64,000 bases of DNA from an uncultured Woeseiaceae bacterium (GCA_945788625.1 CALZMQ010000011.1:26944-90943); one strand, 5' to 3'; positions 1 to 8,675 are shown, counted from the stretch's first letter. Numbers and translations are program-made. Notes: generated by a model from the letters alone, not told the origin.

Positions 1-858
1 AATTTGTACGCTGCACGCAACATGCCGAAAGACTTCGACATGGCGGCGCACAGCCTCAAACCGGTCTCCGTGGGCGTCATACACGGCCTGATTTTCGTTT
101 GTTTTACCGACACACCACTGTCGCTCGAAGGTGCGATACGCGAGCTGGCCGAGCCAATGGCAATGTTCGACTTCGAGAACCTCAAGGTCGCGGCGCAGAA
201 GAGCTACGAGATCCCTGCGAACTGGAAGCTGTCGATCGAGAACTACCAGGAATGTTACCACTGCGCTACTGCCCATCCGGAATACGCGCGCATGCACACG
301 CTCATGCTCGACAGGGACAAGCGCGAGCGCGTGCAGGGGAAGATGCTGGAAAAGATGCCGGCATGCGGCGTCAGGGATATATTCATCGACCGCATCGATA
401 CGGCCGCGCGTGAGGGAGAAATCGGGTACGGCTACAGTCGCACCGCGCTTTTCGATAAATACAAAACCGGCAGCAAGGACGGTGGCCCGGTGGCGCCGCT
501 GCTGGGCGAGTTCACCGACTACGACGGTGGTGCATCGGACTTTTCTTTCGGTGCTTTCTCCTTCCTGCTCGCTTACAGCGACCACGTCGTTGCCTACGTC
601 TTCACGCCGATCGACCACAAGAATTCGAACTGCGAGATCTACTGGCTGGTCCGCGGCGATGCCGAAGAGGGCAAGGACTACGACGTCGATGCCCTTACCT
701 GGTTGTGGGACGTCACGACGCAGTCGGACAAGGAAATTATCGTCAATAATTCGAAAGGCGTGCACTCGAAGTATTACCAGCCCGGTCCGTTTTCCGGCAT
801 GGAGCGCGCGGAACGCATCTATATCGACTGGATATTGCAGGAACTGCAGCGGGATTGA
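1..858 (+). CDS. Rieske-type aromatic-ring-hydroxylating oxygenase alpha subunit, 5' truncated by window edge
   Basis: The reading frame is open from base 1, so the true start and the N-terminal Rieske [2Fe-2S] domain lie outside the window; 285 residues of the catalytic (SRPBCC/RHO alpha) domain are visible. The mononuclear iron site is recognisable as ENYQECYHC followed by AHP, which supplies the two His ligands, and a later SDKE is the likely Asp ligand. The family hydroxylates or N-demethylates small substrates using electrons from a separate reductase; no reductase gene is visible nearby. It is related in type to the complete enzyme at 26939-28039. The substrate cannot be read from the sequence; betaine-type demethylation is one possibility given the neighbourhood. 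Confidence 0.9.
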   Translation, partial: NLYAARNMPKDFDMAAHSLKPVSVGVIHGLIFVCFTDTPLSLEGAIRELAEPMAMFDFENLKVAAQKSYEIPANWKLSIENYQECYHCATAHPEYARMHTLMLDRDKRERVQGKMLEKMPACGVRDIFIDRIDTAAREGEIGYGYSRTALFDKYKTGSKDGGPVAPLLGEFTDYDGGASDFSFGAFSFLLAYSDHVVAYVFTPIDHKNSNCEIYWLVRGDAEEGKDYDVDALTWLWDVTTQSDKEIIVNNSKGVHSKYYQPGPFSGMERAERIYIDWILQELQRD

Positions 859-1220
859 CGATGCGGGCCTTCTGGCCAGGGCTGCTCGATGTGCATCCGC
901 TATCCTGTTTTCCTGGCCTATACTGTCACTGAGTACTTTCAATATTACTTTCATGATTCCCAAATGCGGTAACTTGGCAATGTCGCGGAGAAAGACGGGA
1001 AGGAGCCCACCGCAAGTCTCAAGGCGATTTCGAGCGTCCTCGCACCACCGAAGCCCGAATAGAATGAATCGACGCCCACCCGGGGTCGGCATATTCCAAT
1101 TCCTGCGGTCAGGCGGCGCGGGCGTTCGCCTTGATTTTGGCGCGGCTCAATTAGCGGTCACTCGGGTTCTGGCAAGAACGCCAGTAATAAAGAGCAAGTC
1201 ACATCGGAACGGGGGGGCAC
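859..1220. other. 362-bp intergenic stretch, no gene seen
   Basis: No convincing coding frame, RNA gene or repeat was found between the end of the Rieske gene and the next GTG start. A frame running through it is the shadow of the Rieske gene read out of frame and has no protein-like features here. A G-run just before 1221 serves as the ribosome site of the next gene. No clear promoter boxes were recognised. Confidence 0.4.
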
Positions 1221-2072
1221 GTGCACAAGCTGAAGTTGATACTTGCTTTGCTGCTGATACAGGGATTCAGCCTTAGCGCGGGCGCAGTGGAAGTCAAGGT
1301 TGGCGACCGCTTGATCAACGTGCCTTCGCCTGATGGGTTTGTCGAGCTGACACCGAAGATGTCCCCGTACTACGAGACGTCGCGGGCTTATATCGCGCCG
1401 AACAACATTCGCTATTTGACTTTGATTGCCGAAGACAAGGCAGAAGCATTGCTGCGAGGCGAAGACGTTGAACTCAACCGGTACGTCAATGTCGAGTCGG
1501 AAAAGGGTATCAGCGCCATCTCCGTTTCGTCCGGCCAGTTTGCGGAGCTCCGAAGTATTCTTCGAAATCAGATAGACGAGTTGTATGCAAATGTCGAAAA
1601 ACAGTTGCCGCAAATGGTCGATGAGGGGAATAAGACGGTAAGCGCAGAATTTGCCGCTGACATAGCTATCGAGCTTGGCGGACTGGCGCCATTGCCAATC
1701 CATCTTGATACGGACCATGCGATCGCAAATTCCATGTTCATGACGGTTGGCGTCGCGGTGGATGGCGATGACGTTCAATCAAGTGTCCTCGCGGCAACCA
1801 GTTTAACCCTGCATGTGAAAGACAAGGTGATCTTCTTATACGTTTACGGCTCGAAGTCGGACCTAAACTGGACCAGACAAGTCGCCGCAATGTGGGCCAC
1901 GGATATCGTTGCTGCCAATCCGATGTCTACTGCCGAGAGGCGCGCCGTCGATAAATCTGACTCGTTCGGCATCAACTGGAGTCAAGTACTTGAGAAGGCA
2001 CTCATTGGCGCGCTTGTAGTCGGACTCATCGCGTTTGTTTCCTTGTTCTTCAGAAAGAACAAGAAAGAGTAA
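1221..2072 (+). CDS. Hypothetical secreted protein with C-terminal membrane anchor
   Basis: 283 aa; family not recognised. An N-terminal signal peptide (about residues 1-22, hydrophobic core LILALLLI, SAGA before the likely cleavage site) is followed by a soluble domain of about 220 residues. A transmembrane helix at roughly residues 258-275 (ALIGALVVGLIAFVSLFF) ends in a basic tail RKNKKE. This arrangement suggests a periplasmic domain tethered to the inner membrane with a short cytoplasmic tail. GTG was chosen because a run of seven G lies 4 nt upstream and the signal peptide begins there. A possible terminator follows at 2098-2133. It appears to be a single-gene unit. Confidence 0.75.
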   Translation: MHKLKLILALLLIQGFSLSAGAVEVKVGDRLINVPSPDGFVELTPKMSPYYETSRAYIAPNNIRYLTLIAEDKAEALLRGEDVELNRYVNVESEKGISAISVSSGQFAELRSILRNQIDELYANVEKQLPQMVDEGNKTVSAEFAADIAIELGGLAPLPIHLDTDHAIANSMFMTVGVAVDGDDVQSSVLAATSLTLHVKDKVIFLYVYGSKSDLNWTRQVAAMWATDIVAANPMSTAERRAVDKSDSFGINWSQVLEKALIGALVVGLIAFVSLFFRKNKKE

Positions 2073-2097
2073 CGCATACCAGCTTCTGCCCGATCTC

Positions 2098-2133
2098 AAG
2101 AAGCCGGCAGGGACATGAACGCACGGCTTTTTT
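2098..2133 (+). terminator. Possible rho-independent terminator
   Basis: AAGCCG at 2101-2106 can pair with CGGCTT at 2124-2129, extendable outward through a G-U and two A-T pairs, and runs into six T. The loop is long (17 nt), so this is a weak candidate. It lies 26 nt after the stop of the secreted hypothetical protein. Confidence 0.4.
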
Positions 2134-2156
2134 CGGCAAGAGCTGACGTTCCACGT

Positions 2157-2318
2157 TCACCCGGAGGGCACGTAGATCGCGGTCAAGGTGCCCTCCAGGT
2201 GAATGTCTCCGAAATTCACTAGCGCGGATTGCGAATCCATTTCTCCGGACCAGGTCAGCTCGACGATCTGCAGGTCTCCGTTGAATTCGACCCGCCGCGG
2301 TCCCTGCGCTTCTTCCAT
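2157..2318 (-). CDS. Doubtful small ORF (53 aa) in a gene-poor interval
   Basis: A short leftward frame with a protein-like composition in its last 45 residues (for example VELTWSGEMD and GDIHLEGTLTAIYV). ATG at 2318 is preceded by AAGGAC only 2 nt away, which is a poor ribosome-site spacing. The frame stays open upstream to 2432 but that part has no protein character. It could be a real small gene, a decayed gene remnant, or chance. No family was recognised. Confidence 0.25.
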   Translation of the reverse strand: MEEAQGPRRVEFNGDLQIVELTWSGEMDSQSALVNFGDIHLEGTLTAIYVPSG

Positions 2319-2350
2319 TGTCCTTGGTTGACTCCCAATCGTATGATCTG

Positions 2351-2372
2351 TTGTGGGACAGCTGTACCACAA
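2351..2372. promoter_or_regulatory. 22-bp near-perfect palindrome, operator-like
   Basis: The sequence reads TTGTGG, then GACAGCTGTA, then CCACAA: 20 of 22 positions are symmetric, with a central ACAGCTGT. That is the form expected for a dimeric repressor or activator site. It sits between the doubtful leftward ORF (start 2318) and the rightward gene at 2532. No regulator gene lies next to it, so the binding protein is unknown. Confidence 0.5.
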
Positions 2373-2531
2373 ATGCCTTTTGACTTGCCATGGCAATCCG
2401 GCAGTGAACGATATATGTAGCAGTTGCTCCATGTTCGGCGGTGACTCCTGTTAGCCGCTCGTGTCCAGTACTTGCGCACGGTGCCTTGCACGCCTAAGCT
2501 CAGTAGAGGTCAGCAAAGACCCGGAATACAC

Positions 2532-2933
2532 GTGAAATTCGACGGACTGTTCATCTACGTTGACGGCTTCGACAACGAGGAGTTCGCTCCCCAGCTCCTG
2601 GCCGACCTGGAGGCGTTCAAGGCGCGCGCAACGCCCGGCCTGCTCGTGGTCAACGATCGTGCAGACAAGGACCCCGAAATGGGACCGGAAGACTTTCCGG
2701 AGTGGAACCTCGGATTGAACGTGCGCCGATCGGGCATTAATCAGTCGAATCTCGAGTCGGTCTTTTCGTTTTTGATCGAATGCAGCGCCCGCATCGAGCG
2801 CGACTTCGTCGTCGGTTGTGTCGATACGGATAGCCGCACCTCGGAAGACATCGCGTTCTTCGGCAAGCACAGCAATGCCGGCGATATGGCGCGCATCGTC
2901 TCGGCCTTCGCGGTGGGCGAAGCGCTGCGCTAG
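2532..2933 (+). CDS. Hypothetical protein, STAS/SpoIIAA-like size
   Basis: 133 aa from GTG 2532; no family assigned with confidence. The protein is small, acidic and soluble, with no signal peptide or membrane segment. Its alternating beta/alpha pattern (FDGLFIYVDGFDNEEF, then ATPGLLVVNDR, then ERDFVVGCVDTD, then ARIVSAFAVGEAL) resembles small alpha/beta domains of the SpoIIAA-like/STAS class, but this is only an impression. The GTG was preferred over an upstream ATG (2472) because the residues between them are Arg/Pro-rich and not protein-like. The next gene starts 16 nt downstream, so the two may be co-transcribed. Confidence 0.6.
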   Translation: MKFDGLFIYVDGFDNEEFAPQLLADLEAFKARATPGLLVVNDRADKDPEMGPEDFPEWNLGLNVRRSGINQSNLESVFSFLIECSARIERDFVVGCVDTDSRTSEDIAFFGKHSNAGDMARIVSAFAVGEALR

Positions 2934-2949
2934 CAGTTGTGCGGCGGCT

Positions 2950-3462
2950 ATGAGGTACGCTGCGTATGGTTCCAACCTGCATCCGCGCCGCCTGGTCGAA
3001 CGAATATCCACTGCCCGACTGGTAGGCACGAGCCTGTTGCCTCACTGCTCGCTGCATTTTCACAAACGCAGCCTGGACGGGTCAGGCAAGTGCAATATCG
3101 TCCGCGGCGGCGACGGCGTCCATATTGCGGTCTTCGATATCAGCAGCGACGATGAAATAATCCTCGACCGTATCGAAGGGGTGGGCGTCGGCTATGCCAA
3201 GATCGTGCTGGGCGTCCCCGGATTCGGCGACTGCATGTCGTACGCGGCGCAGCAGACGCATATCGATGACACGCTGATGCCCTATGACTGGTACGTCGAA
3301 TTGGTGCTGGAGGGTGCGCATGCGCTGCGCTTTCCCGCAGACTACCTGAACGGAATTCGTGCCAAAGAGGTACGAACCGACCCTGACACCGATCGCAGGA
3401 ACAGGCGGTGGGCAACGGTCGACATGGTCAGGGCGGCCACGCGCGGGATGACGAGTCCGTGA
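2950..3462 (+). CDS. Gamma-glutamylcyclotransferase (AIG2/GGCT-like) family protein
   Basis: 170 aa. The substrate-loop motif YGSN is at residues 6-9 (MRYAAYGSNL), and the catalytic acid is Glu76 within LDRIEGVGVGY, matching the GGCT fold signature. Family members release 5-oxoproline from gamma-glutamyl amines or peptides. A gamma-glutamylamine substrate would be of interest because a PuuB-like gamma-glutamylputrescine oxidase is encoded at 39399, but the link is inference. The ATG at 2950 places YGSN at the usual distance from the N-terminus; the longer frame upstream is not protein-like. Confidence 0.8.
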   Translation: MRYAAYGSNLHPRRLVERISTARLVGTSLLPHCSLHFHKRSLDGSGKCNIVRGGDGVHIAVFDISSDDEIILDRIEGVGVGYAKIVLGVPGFGDCMSYAAQQTHIDDTLMPYDWYVELVLEGAHALRFPADYLNGIRAKEVRTDPDTDRRNRRWATVDMVRAATRGMTSP

Positions 3463-3483
3463 ACTGTCGGGCATCCTGCGTCC

Positions 3484-3675
3484 ATGAGTGAGCTGACCGA
3501 ACATTCGATCGAGTGCCCGTATTGTGGCGAGGCGATCAGCGTACTGGTCGACGGCTCGGTGCCGCAGCAGAATTACATCGAGGACTGCCACGTCTGTTGC
3601 CGTCCCATCGTTCTGGCCGTAGACATCGACTTCGACGGCACCGTCGAAGTAGTCGCGCGCAGCGAAAACGAATAG
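3484..3675 (+). CDS. CPXCG-motif cysteine-rich protein
   Basis: 63 aa with an N-terminal CPYCG (residues 11-15) and a second CHVCC pair (about residues 35-39), together a likely four-Cys zinc knuckle. Small proteins of this type are common in Gammaproteobacteria and have no assigned function. The gene lies 21 nt after the GGCT gene and converges on the end of the transporter operon, whose potI stop codon begins at the next base. Confidence 0.85.
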   Translation: MSELTEHSIECPYCGEAISVLVDGSVPQQNYIEDCHVCCRPIVLAVDIDFDGTVEVVARSENE

Positions 3676-4406
3676 TCAGCGTCGAATGCGGCGTGCGGCG
3701 ATCCAGGCGATCATGACGCCGAGACTGACCGCTGCGATAATCAATGTCGCCAGTGCGTTGATGTCCGGAGACACGCCGAGTTTCACCTTGGAGAATATGT
3801 ACATTGGCAGCGTGCTGCTGCCCGGCCCCGAAACGAAGCTGGCGATGACGAGATCGTCGAGCGACAGCGTGAACGCCAGCAGCCAGCCCGCGACCATTGC
3901 TGGCGCGATCAGCGGCAGCGTGATATCGAACACGACACGCAATGGGTGGCCGCCGAGATCCATCGCAGCTTCTTCCAGCGATTCATCCATCGACAGCAGT
4001 CGCGATTGTACGATTACCGCGACGTAGGCCATGGAAAACGTCGTGTGGGCGATGGTAATGGTCGTACCGTGATGACTTCCGGCATGACCATCGGCGACGA
4101 GATCATGCCGGAAAACAGGGTTCGGCCCCTGAAGCGGCCGAAACGGGCGAGCGCCAGGCCGGCCATCGTGCCGAATATCGTCGCAAAGGTCGCGGAGGTC
4201 AGCGCTATGCGAAGGCTCAGCAGAGCTGCATCGAGAACCTGGTCGTTGCGCATCAGTTCGCCGTACCATCGAGTCGAAAACCCGCCCCAGACGGTCGCTA
4301 TTCTCGAATCGTTGAATGAATACACGACGACGAGCACCAGCGGGATGTAAAGAAACGCGTAACCGAATACGAGAACGGAAAGAACGAAGCCCGAGCGACG
4401 CCTCAT
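3676..4406 (-). pseudogene. potI: Polyamine ABC transporter permease PotI, disrupted by an internal deletion/frameshift
   Basis: The N-terminal part (113 residues, from ATG 4406 to PEVIT at about 4068) and the C-terminal part (about 130 residues, from TITIAHTTF to ARRIRR) are in different frames. Each resembles E. coli PotI, but roughly 20 residues expected between PEVITG and the next helix are missing at the junction (about 4061-4071). The EAA loop (EEAAMDLGG) and the LLAFTLSLDDLVIASF segment are intact in the second part. The start overlaps the potH stop as ATGA, so the gene was translationally coupled. This is either a true loss of the second permease or an assembly error. As written, the transporter would lack half of its channel. 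Confidence 0.85.
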
Positions 4407-5302
4407 GCCGCGCTCTCCTGGCTCCTGGCCTGGTATCTTTGCAGCAGCACGATGGGTACGACGAGCAGCAGCAACAGCACAATGGCAACTGCGGAGGCGA
4501 GCGGCCAGTCGCGATTGACGAAAAACTCGTCGAACAGAACGCGGCCGATCAACAAGGACTCGGATCCGCCAAGCAGATAGGGGATCACGTATTCGCCCAT
4601 CGCGGGGATGAACACGAGCAGGCACCCGGCAATCACCCCGGTTCGCGCAAGCGGCCATGTAATGTCCCAGAACGCTCGCGTTCGCGATGCGCCCAGGTCC
4701 TGGGCGGCCTCGAGCAGGTCGAGATCCATGCGTTCGAGGGTTGCGTACAGGGGCAGTATCATGAACGGCAGGTAGGAGTATGCCAGGCCGATGAATATCG
4801 CGAAGTCGGTGTACATGAACTGCACCGGTTGTTCGATCCACCCGAGCCACATGAGTACGTTGTTGATGACACCATAATTGTTCAGCAGCCCCATCCAGGC
4901 GTACACGCGCAGCAGGAACGAAATCCAGAACGGCAATACGACCAGCAACAGCAACAGGCCACGAGTCGAGGGCACCGCGCGGGCGATTCCGTACGCCATC
5001 GGGAAGCCGAGTGCGAGGCACAGCAGCGTTGCGGCGCCGGCCATGAGCATCGAGCGAATATAGGTGATTGCGTACAGCTTGTCGGTCAGCAGGAAAGTGA
5101 AGCTGTCCGCCGATACCGCAAGGTCGCCGTGCTCGTCAATCGTCGGCGTGAATGGTGGTTGCGCGATGACCGGATCCGCCAGGCTGATCTTCAGAATGAT
5201 GGCGAAGGGCAGCAGGAAAAACACCAGCAGCCAGAGATAGGGGATGGCAATGGTAACGCGGCGCCACGTCTGGTCTTTGCTGGTCCCGCCGCTCGCCGCC
5301 AT
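4403..5302 (-). CDS. potH: Polyamine ABC transporter permease PotH
   Basis: 299 aa inner-membrane permease of the putrescine/spermidine family. About six transmembrane segments are visible (for example LWLLVFFLLPFAIIL near residue 25 and a C-terminal VAIVLLLLLVVPIVLL). The cytoplasmic EAA loop that contacts the ATPase reads LLEAAQDLGASRTRAF. It starts 5 nt after the potG stop, and its stop overlaps the potI start. With PotI it would form the channel for a ligand delivered by the lipoprotein at 6396-7511. Confidence 0.93.
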   Translation of the reverse strand: MAASGGTSKDQTWRRVTIAIPYLWLLVFFLLPFAIILKISLADPVIAQPPFTPTIDEHGDLAVSADSFTFLLTDKLYAITYIRSMLMAGAATLLCLALGFPMAYGIARAVPSTRGLLLLLVVLPFWISFLLRVYAWMGLLNNYGVINNVLMWLGWIEQPVQFMYTDFAIFIGLAYSYLPFMILPLYATLERMDLDLLEAAQDLGASRTRAFWDITWPLARTGVIAGCLLVFIPAMGEYVIPYLLGGSESLLIGRVLFDEFFVNRDWPLASAVAIVLLLLLVVPIVLLQRYQARSQESAA

Positions 5303-5307
5303 GCGCC

Positions 5308-6399
5308 CTAGTCCAGCAATACGACGGCGCTGCGCGGCCGCCAGGATATCCAGACTTCGTCATCCCACTCGAGGAAGCGCTTTGCCGAACGCCGACGGTT
5401 CTGCGAGCTCACCAGCACGATCTTCCCGTCCGCAAGCCGAATGCGATACAGGGACCGGTTGCCGAGATAGCCGAGATCGTCCACGACGCCCTGCATCATG
5501 TTGTCATCGTCGTTGTCTGGCTTGTGCTTGCCGACAAATATTTTCTCGGGCCTGACGGCAACGCATACGAATTGCCCGACGTCGACTTCGTGTTTACCCA
5601 GAGCTGCCAGAGATGCGCCCGTTTCCACACATTCGATGACGATCGAGTCCTCGTGGACGCTCTTGACGGTGCCGTTGAACTTGTTGATCGTGCCGATGAA
5701 ATCAGCCACGAACTTGCCGCTCGGGTATTCGTAAATCTCCAGCGGCGTGCCGATCTGCAGGAACCGGCCTTTGTCCATGACGGCGATCCGCGTCGACAAG
5801 GTCATTGCTTCTTCCTGGTCGTGGGTAACGACCACGAAGGTGATACCGAGTTCATCCTGGATGTTCATCAGTTCGAACTGGGTGCGCTCACGCAGTTTCT
5901 TGTCCAGCGCGGCCAGCGGCTCGTCCAGCAGCAGAACCTTCGGGCGCTTGATCAGCGCCCTGGCCAACGCGACCCGCTGGCGCTGGCCGCCGGAGAGCTG
6001 GTCGGGTTTACGCTTCCGAAAATCGCCGAGCTGGACCAGCTCGAGCGTCTCGTCGACCCGCCTGTCGATATCCGCAATCGCGACCTTCTCCTTGCGCAGG
6101 CCGTACGCGATGTTCTTCTCGACCGACATATGCGGGAAAATTGCATAGGACTGGAACATCATGTTGACCGGTCGATCGTAAGGCGCCTGGTACGTGACAT
6201 CCGTGCCGTCGATTTCAATCGTCCCGGAAGTCGGCGTCTCGAAACCTGCCAGCATGCGCAGCAGCGTGGTTTTGCCACAGCCTGAACCACCGAGTATCGA
6301 GAACAGCTCGCCCTTTGCGATGTCCAGGTCGACCTCGTCCACAGCGACGAAGTCGCCGAAGTGCTTGCTGACGCCCCGAATACGAATGAAGTCCTTCAT
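5308..6399 (-). CDS. potG: Polyamine ABC transporter ATP-binding protein PotG/PotA-type
   Basis: 363 aa ATPase. Walker A GGSGCGKTT begins near residue 37, the signature is LSGGQRQRVALARAL, Walker B is VLLLDEP with LAALD following, and the switch His lies in VVVTHDQEEAM. The C-terminal third (about residues 240-363) is the TOBE-type regulatory domain, including VAVRPEKI. Its start overlaps the binding-protein stop as ATGA. It energises the PotH/PotI permease pair, and since PotI is disrupted the whole importer may be inactive. Confidence 0.93.
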   Translation of the reverse strand: MKDFIRIRGVSKHFGDFVAVDEVDLDIAKGELFSILGGSGCGKTTLLRMLAGFETPTSGTIEIDGTDVTYQAPYDRPVNMMFQSYAIFPHMSVEKNIAYGLRKEKVAIADIDRRVDETLELVQLGDFRKRKPDQLSGGQRQRVALARALIKRPKVLLLDEPLAALDKKLRERTQFELMNIQDELGITFVVVTHDQEEAMTLSTRIAVMDKGRFLQIGTPLEIYEYPSGKFVADFIGTINKFNGTVKSVHEDSIVIECVETGASLAALGKHEVDVGQFVCVAVRPEKIFVGKHKPDNDDDNMMQGVVDDLGYLGNRSLYRIRLADGKIVLVSSQNRRRSAKRFLEWDDEVWISWRPRSAVVLLD

Positions 6400-7511
6400 A
6401 TGCCGCTTTTCACCCTTGCGAATGCGCGCGTGCGCGGGCGCTCTCTCTTGGGGTCGCCCGACATAATCGGGTACACGCGCTTCCAGACCTCTTCGTTCGG
6501 AAAAATGGACGGGTTGTTGAGGATCTCGGGATCTATGAATTTGCGCGATGCCGCGTTCGCGTTTGCGTAGAAAACGCTGTTTGCTATGTCGGCCGCGATG
6601 TCCGGTCGCAGAAGGAAATCGAGGAACTTGTAAGCATTTTCCTTGTGCGCGGCGTCGGCGGGAATGTAGAGGCCATCGACCCAGAGTCCCGAGCCTTCTT
6701 TCGGAATCGTGTACCGCAAATCGATATCGATACCGGCCTCGGCTGCACGCGCGGACGCCTGGGCGAAGTCGCCGGACCAGCTCATGGCCACGCAGACTTC
6801 CCTGTTGGGTAAATCCGAGATCATCTTCTGGTTGCTGAAGTACCGTATGTAGGGTCTTACCAGTTTTAGCTGGGCTTCCGCCGCCGCAAGGCTCTCGTCG
6901 TCGACAGCGTTCGGATCGAGGCCAAGATAGGCCAGGACCATGGGGAAGAGATCCGTTGGACCGTCGAGCAGGCTCACGCCGCAGTCGGCGAGTTTCGATA
7001 CGATCTCGGGATCGAACAGGATGTCACCGCTATCCATCGGGTGATCCGGAAGGCGCTCGCGAACCATTTCGACATTCCACGCGTATCCCGTCGTTCCCCA
7101 GTGGTAGGGCACGTTGTATTCCCGCACTCTCTCATAGACGTTGATGCTGTCTACGATTTCGGCGTCCAGGTTCGATATGTTCTTCAGTTTGCCCAGGTCG
7201 AGTTTTTCGAAAACGCCTATCGGTGCGAGCCTCGAGGAGAACTGGTTGCTGTGGACGACGATGTCGTAGCCACTGTTGCCGGCGAGCAGCTTGACGTCGA
7301 CAACTTCGGACGAGTCGTAGATATCGTAGTTGATCTCTATGCCGTACTCGGCCTCGAACTTCTCGATGGTATCCGGGGCAATATAGTCGGCCCAGTTGTA
7401 AACGTTGAGAACATTGGGGCCGTTCTCGCCGTCGCCCGGATCGCCGGAGCAGGAAGCCAGCAGCAAAAGTACAGATATTAACCCGGTGCATCCGGGTGCC
7501 TTCACAGTCAC
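6396..7511 (-). CDS. potF: Putrescine/polyamine-type substrate-binding lipoprotein
   Basis: 371 aa with a lipoprotein signal (LLLLASC, lipidated Cys21). NVYNWADYIAPDT near residues 36-48 aligns with the ligand-binding start of E. coli PotF, keeping the Trp, Asp and Tyr but with Ala where PotF has Ser38. WSGD, the Asp of WVDGLYIPADA and the C-terminal FYANAN are also PotF-like. Similarity runs to the very end (RTRAFARVKSG). The GTG start overlaps the acyl-CoA dehydrogenase stop (GTGA). The ligand may be putrescine or a related cationic amine; the changed pocket residue leaves this open. Confidence 0.88.
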   Translation of the reverse strand: MTVKAPGCTGLISVLLLLASCSGDPGDGENGPNVLNVYNWADYIAPDTIEKFEAEYGIEINYDIYDSSEVVDVKLLAGNSGYDIVVHSNQFSSRLAPIGVFEKLDLGKLKNISNLDAEIVDSINVYERVREYNVPYHWGTTGYAWNVEMVRERLPDHPMDSGDILFDPEIVSKLADCGVSLLDGPTDLFPMVLAYLGLDPNAVDDESLAAAEAQLKLVRPYIRYFSNQKMISDLPNREVCVAMSWSGDFAQASARAAEAGIDIDLRYTIPKEGSGLWVDGLYIPADAAHKENAYKFLDFLLRPDIAADIANSVFYANANAASRKFIDPEILNNPSIFPNEEVWKRVYPIMSGDPKRERPRTRAFARVKSGI

Positions 7512-8668
7512 ATGCCGTCCAGTCCGCGCTTCAGCAATGATCGTGCGATTATAAGGCGCTGGATCTCGCTTGTACCCTCCCAGATTCGATCGACGCGCAA
7601 TTCGCGAAAGAAACGCTCCGCGACGTTCTCCCGCATGTAACCGCGCCCGCCGAAGATCTGCAGCGCTCGATCGGCGACACGGTTGGCCATTTCGGAGACA
7701 TACAGCTTCACCATGGAACAGCGGCTGTGCTGTGCTTTCAGGTCGTCGCCCCGATCTGCCGCGCGTGCTGCCTCAAAGGTCATCAGGCGCGAGGCATAGA
7801 GTTCCGTGGCGCTGTCGGCCAGCATGAACTGGATCGCCTGTTTCTCGCTGAGCGGCGCACCGTCTATGATCCGCTCGTTCGCGAACGCCATCGCATCCTC
7901 GATGAGGCGTGCCGCAGCGCCGCAGCTGCGCGCGCCGATCATCAGGCGTTCGTGCCGAAACCAGCTGTGAGTGTAGGCCATGCCGTCGCCCGACTCGCCG
8001 ACGCGCTGTGTCGCGGGCACGCGTACGTTGGTAAACACATAGGTCGGATGATGCGATGCGTAGGTGTGACTGAACCGGGGGTTCGCAATCATCTCGATCC
8101 CGTCGCAATCCGCTTCCACGAAGAACAGCGCCTCATCGTCTTCGCCGGGAATGCGTGCCTGGAACCAGAAAAAATCGGCGAGGTTCGCGCTCGTCACGTA
8201 CCATTTCTCGCCATTCAGCAGGTAATCGTCGCCATCGCGAGTGGCCGTTGCCTCGAGACCGGCGATGTCGGAGCCGGGCCCCGATTCCGTGATTGCGTAG
8301 CAGTCTTTCGTCTCGCCACGCATCATCGGCATTACGTATTTTTCTATCTGCGCCTCCGTGCACGCATCGAACATCCAGGACTGCGGCTCCGAAAAACACC
8401 ACGACAATGCATTCGTCACGCGCCCTAACTGCTCCCATATCGCGACCTGCGACTCCATGGAAAGCTCGAGCCCGCCGTGGCTCTTCGGCACGTCGATTGC
8501 TGTAAAGCCAAGCTCCACGGCCCGTTCCCTGTTGCGTCGCGTTATTTCGCCAGGCAGCACGCCTTCGTTGAGTTCGGCCTCGACCTCGTGCGGCTGCAGG
8601 TACTCGTCGGCATATTCGCGGGCAATAGTCTGCCACGCGCGCGCGTCTTTGCTGATTGCTATTTCCAC
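7508..8668 (-). CDS. Acyl-CoA dehydrogenase
   Basis: 386 aa FAD flavoenzyme of full family length. ITESGPGSD (near residue 128) is the usual FAD/substrate segment, and the C-terminal RIWEGTSEIQRLI carries the catalytic base, Glu364. It oxidises an acyl-CoA to the enoyl-CoA. It sits between the TetR regulator (7 nt upstream) and the transporter (4-nt overlap), so it is part of the same operon. This suggests that the imported compound is degraded through a CoA thioester, which fits the NDP-forming acyl-CoA synthetase in the divergent operon. GTG start with GAGGA upstream. Confidence 0.93.
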   Translation of the reverse strand: MEIAISKDARAWQTIAREYADEYLQPHEVEAELNEGVLPGEITRRNRERAVELGFTAIDVPKSHGGLELSMESQVAIWEQLGRVTNALSWCFSEPQSWMFDACTEAQIEKYVMPMMRGETKDCYAITESGPGSDIAGLEATATRDGDDYLLNGEKWYVTSANLADFFWFQARIPGEDDEALFFVEADCDGIEMIANPRFSHTYASHHPTYVFTNVRVPATQRVGESGDGMAYTHSWFRHERLMIGARSCGAAARLIEDAMAFANERIIDGAPLSEKQAIQFMLADSATELYASRLMTFEAARAADRGDDLKAQHSRCSMVKLYVSEMANRVADRALQIFGGRGYMRENVAERFFRELRVDRIWEGTSEIQRLIIARSLLKRGLDGM

Positions 8669-8675
8669 GGAGTCC

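Larger units (their letters stand above)
2073..2531. other. 459-bp gene-poor interval
   Basis: This stretch holds a weak terminator at its left end, one doubtful leftward small ORF (2157-2318) and a 22-bp near-perfect palindrome at 2351-2372. No other gene or RNA is supported. Confidence 0.5.

Noticed and set aside
131..1276. A 381-codon rightward frame overlapping the Rieske gene and the following gap
   Set aside because: Arg/Thr/Ser-rich out-of-frame reading of the Rieske gene; the Rieske frame holds the catalytic motifs and nothing protein-like remains in the gap.
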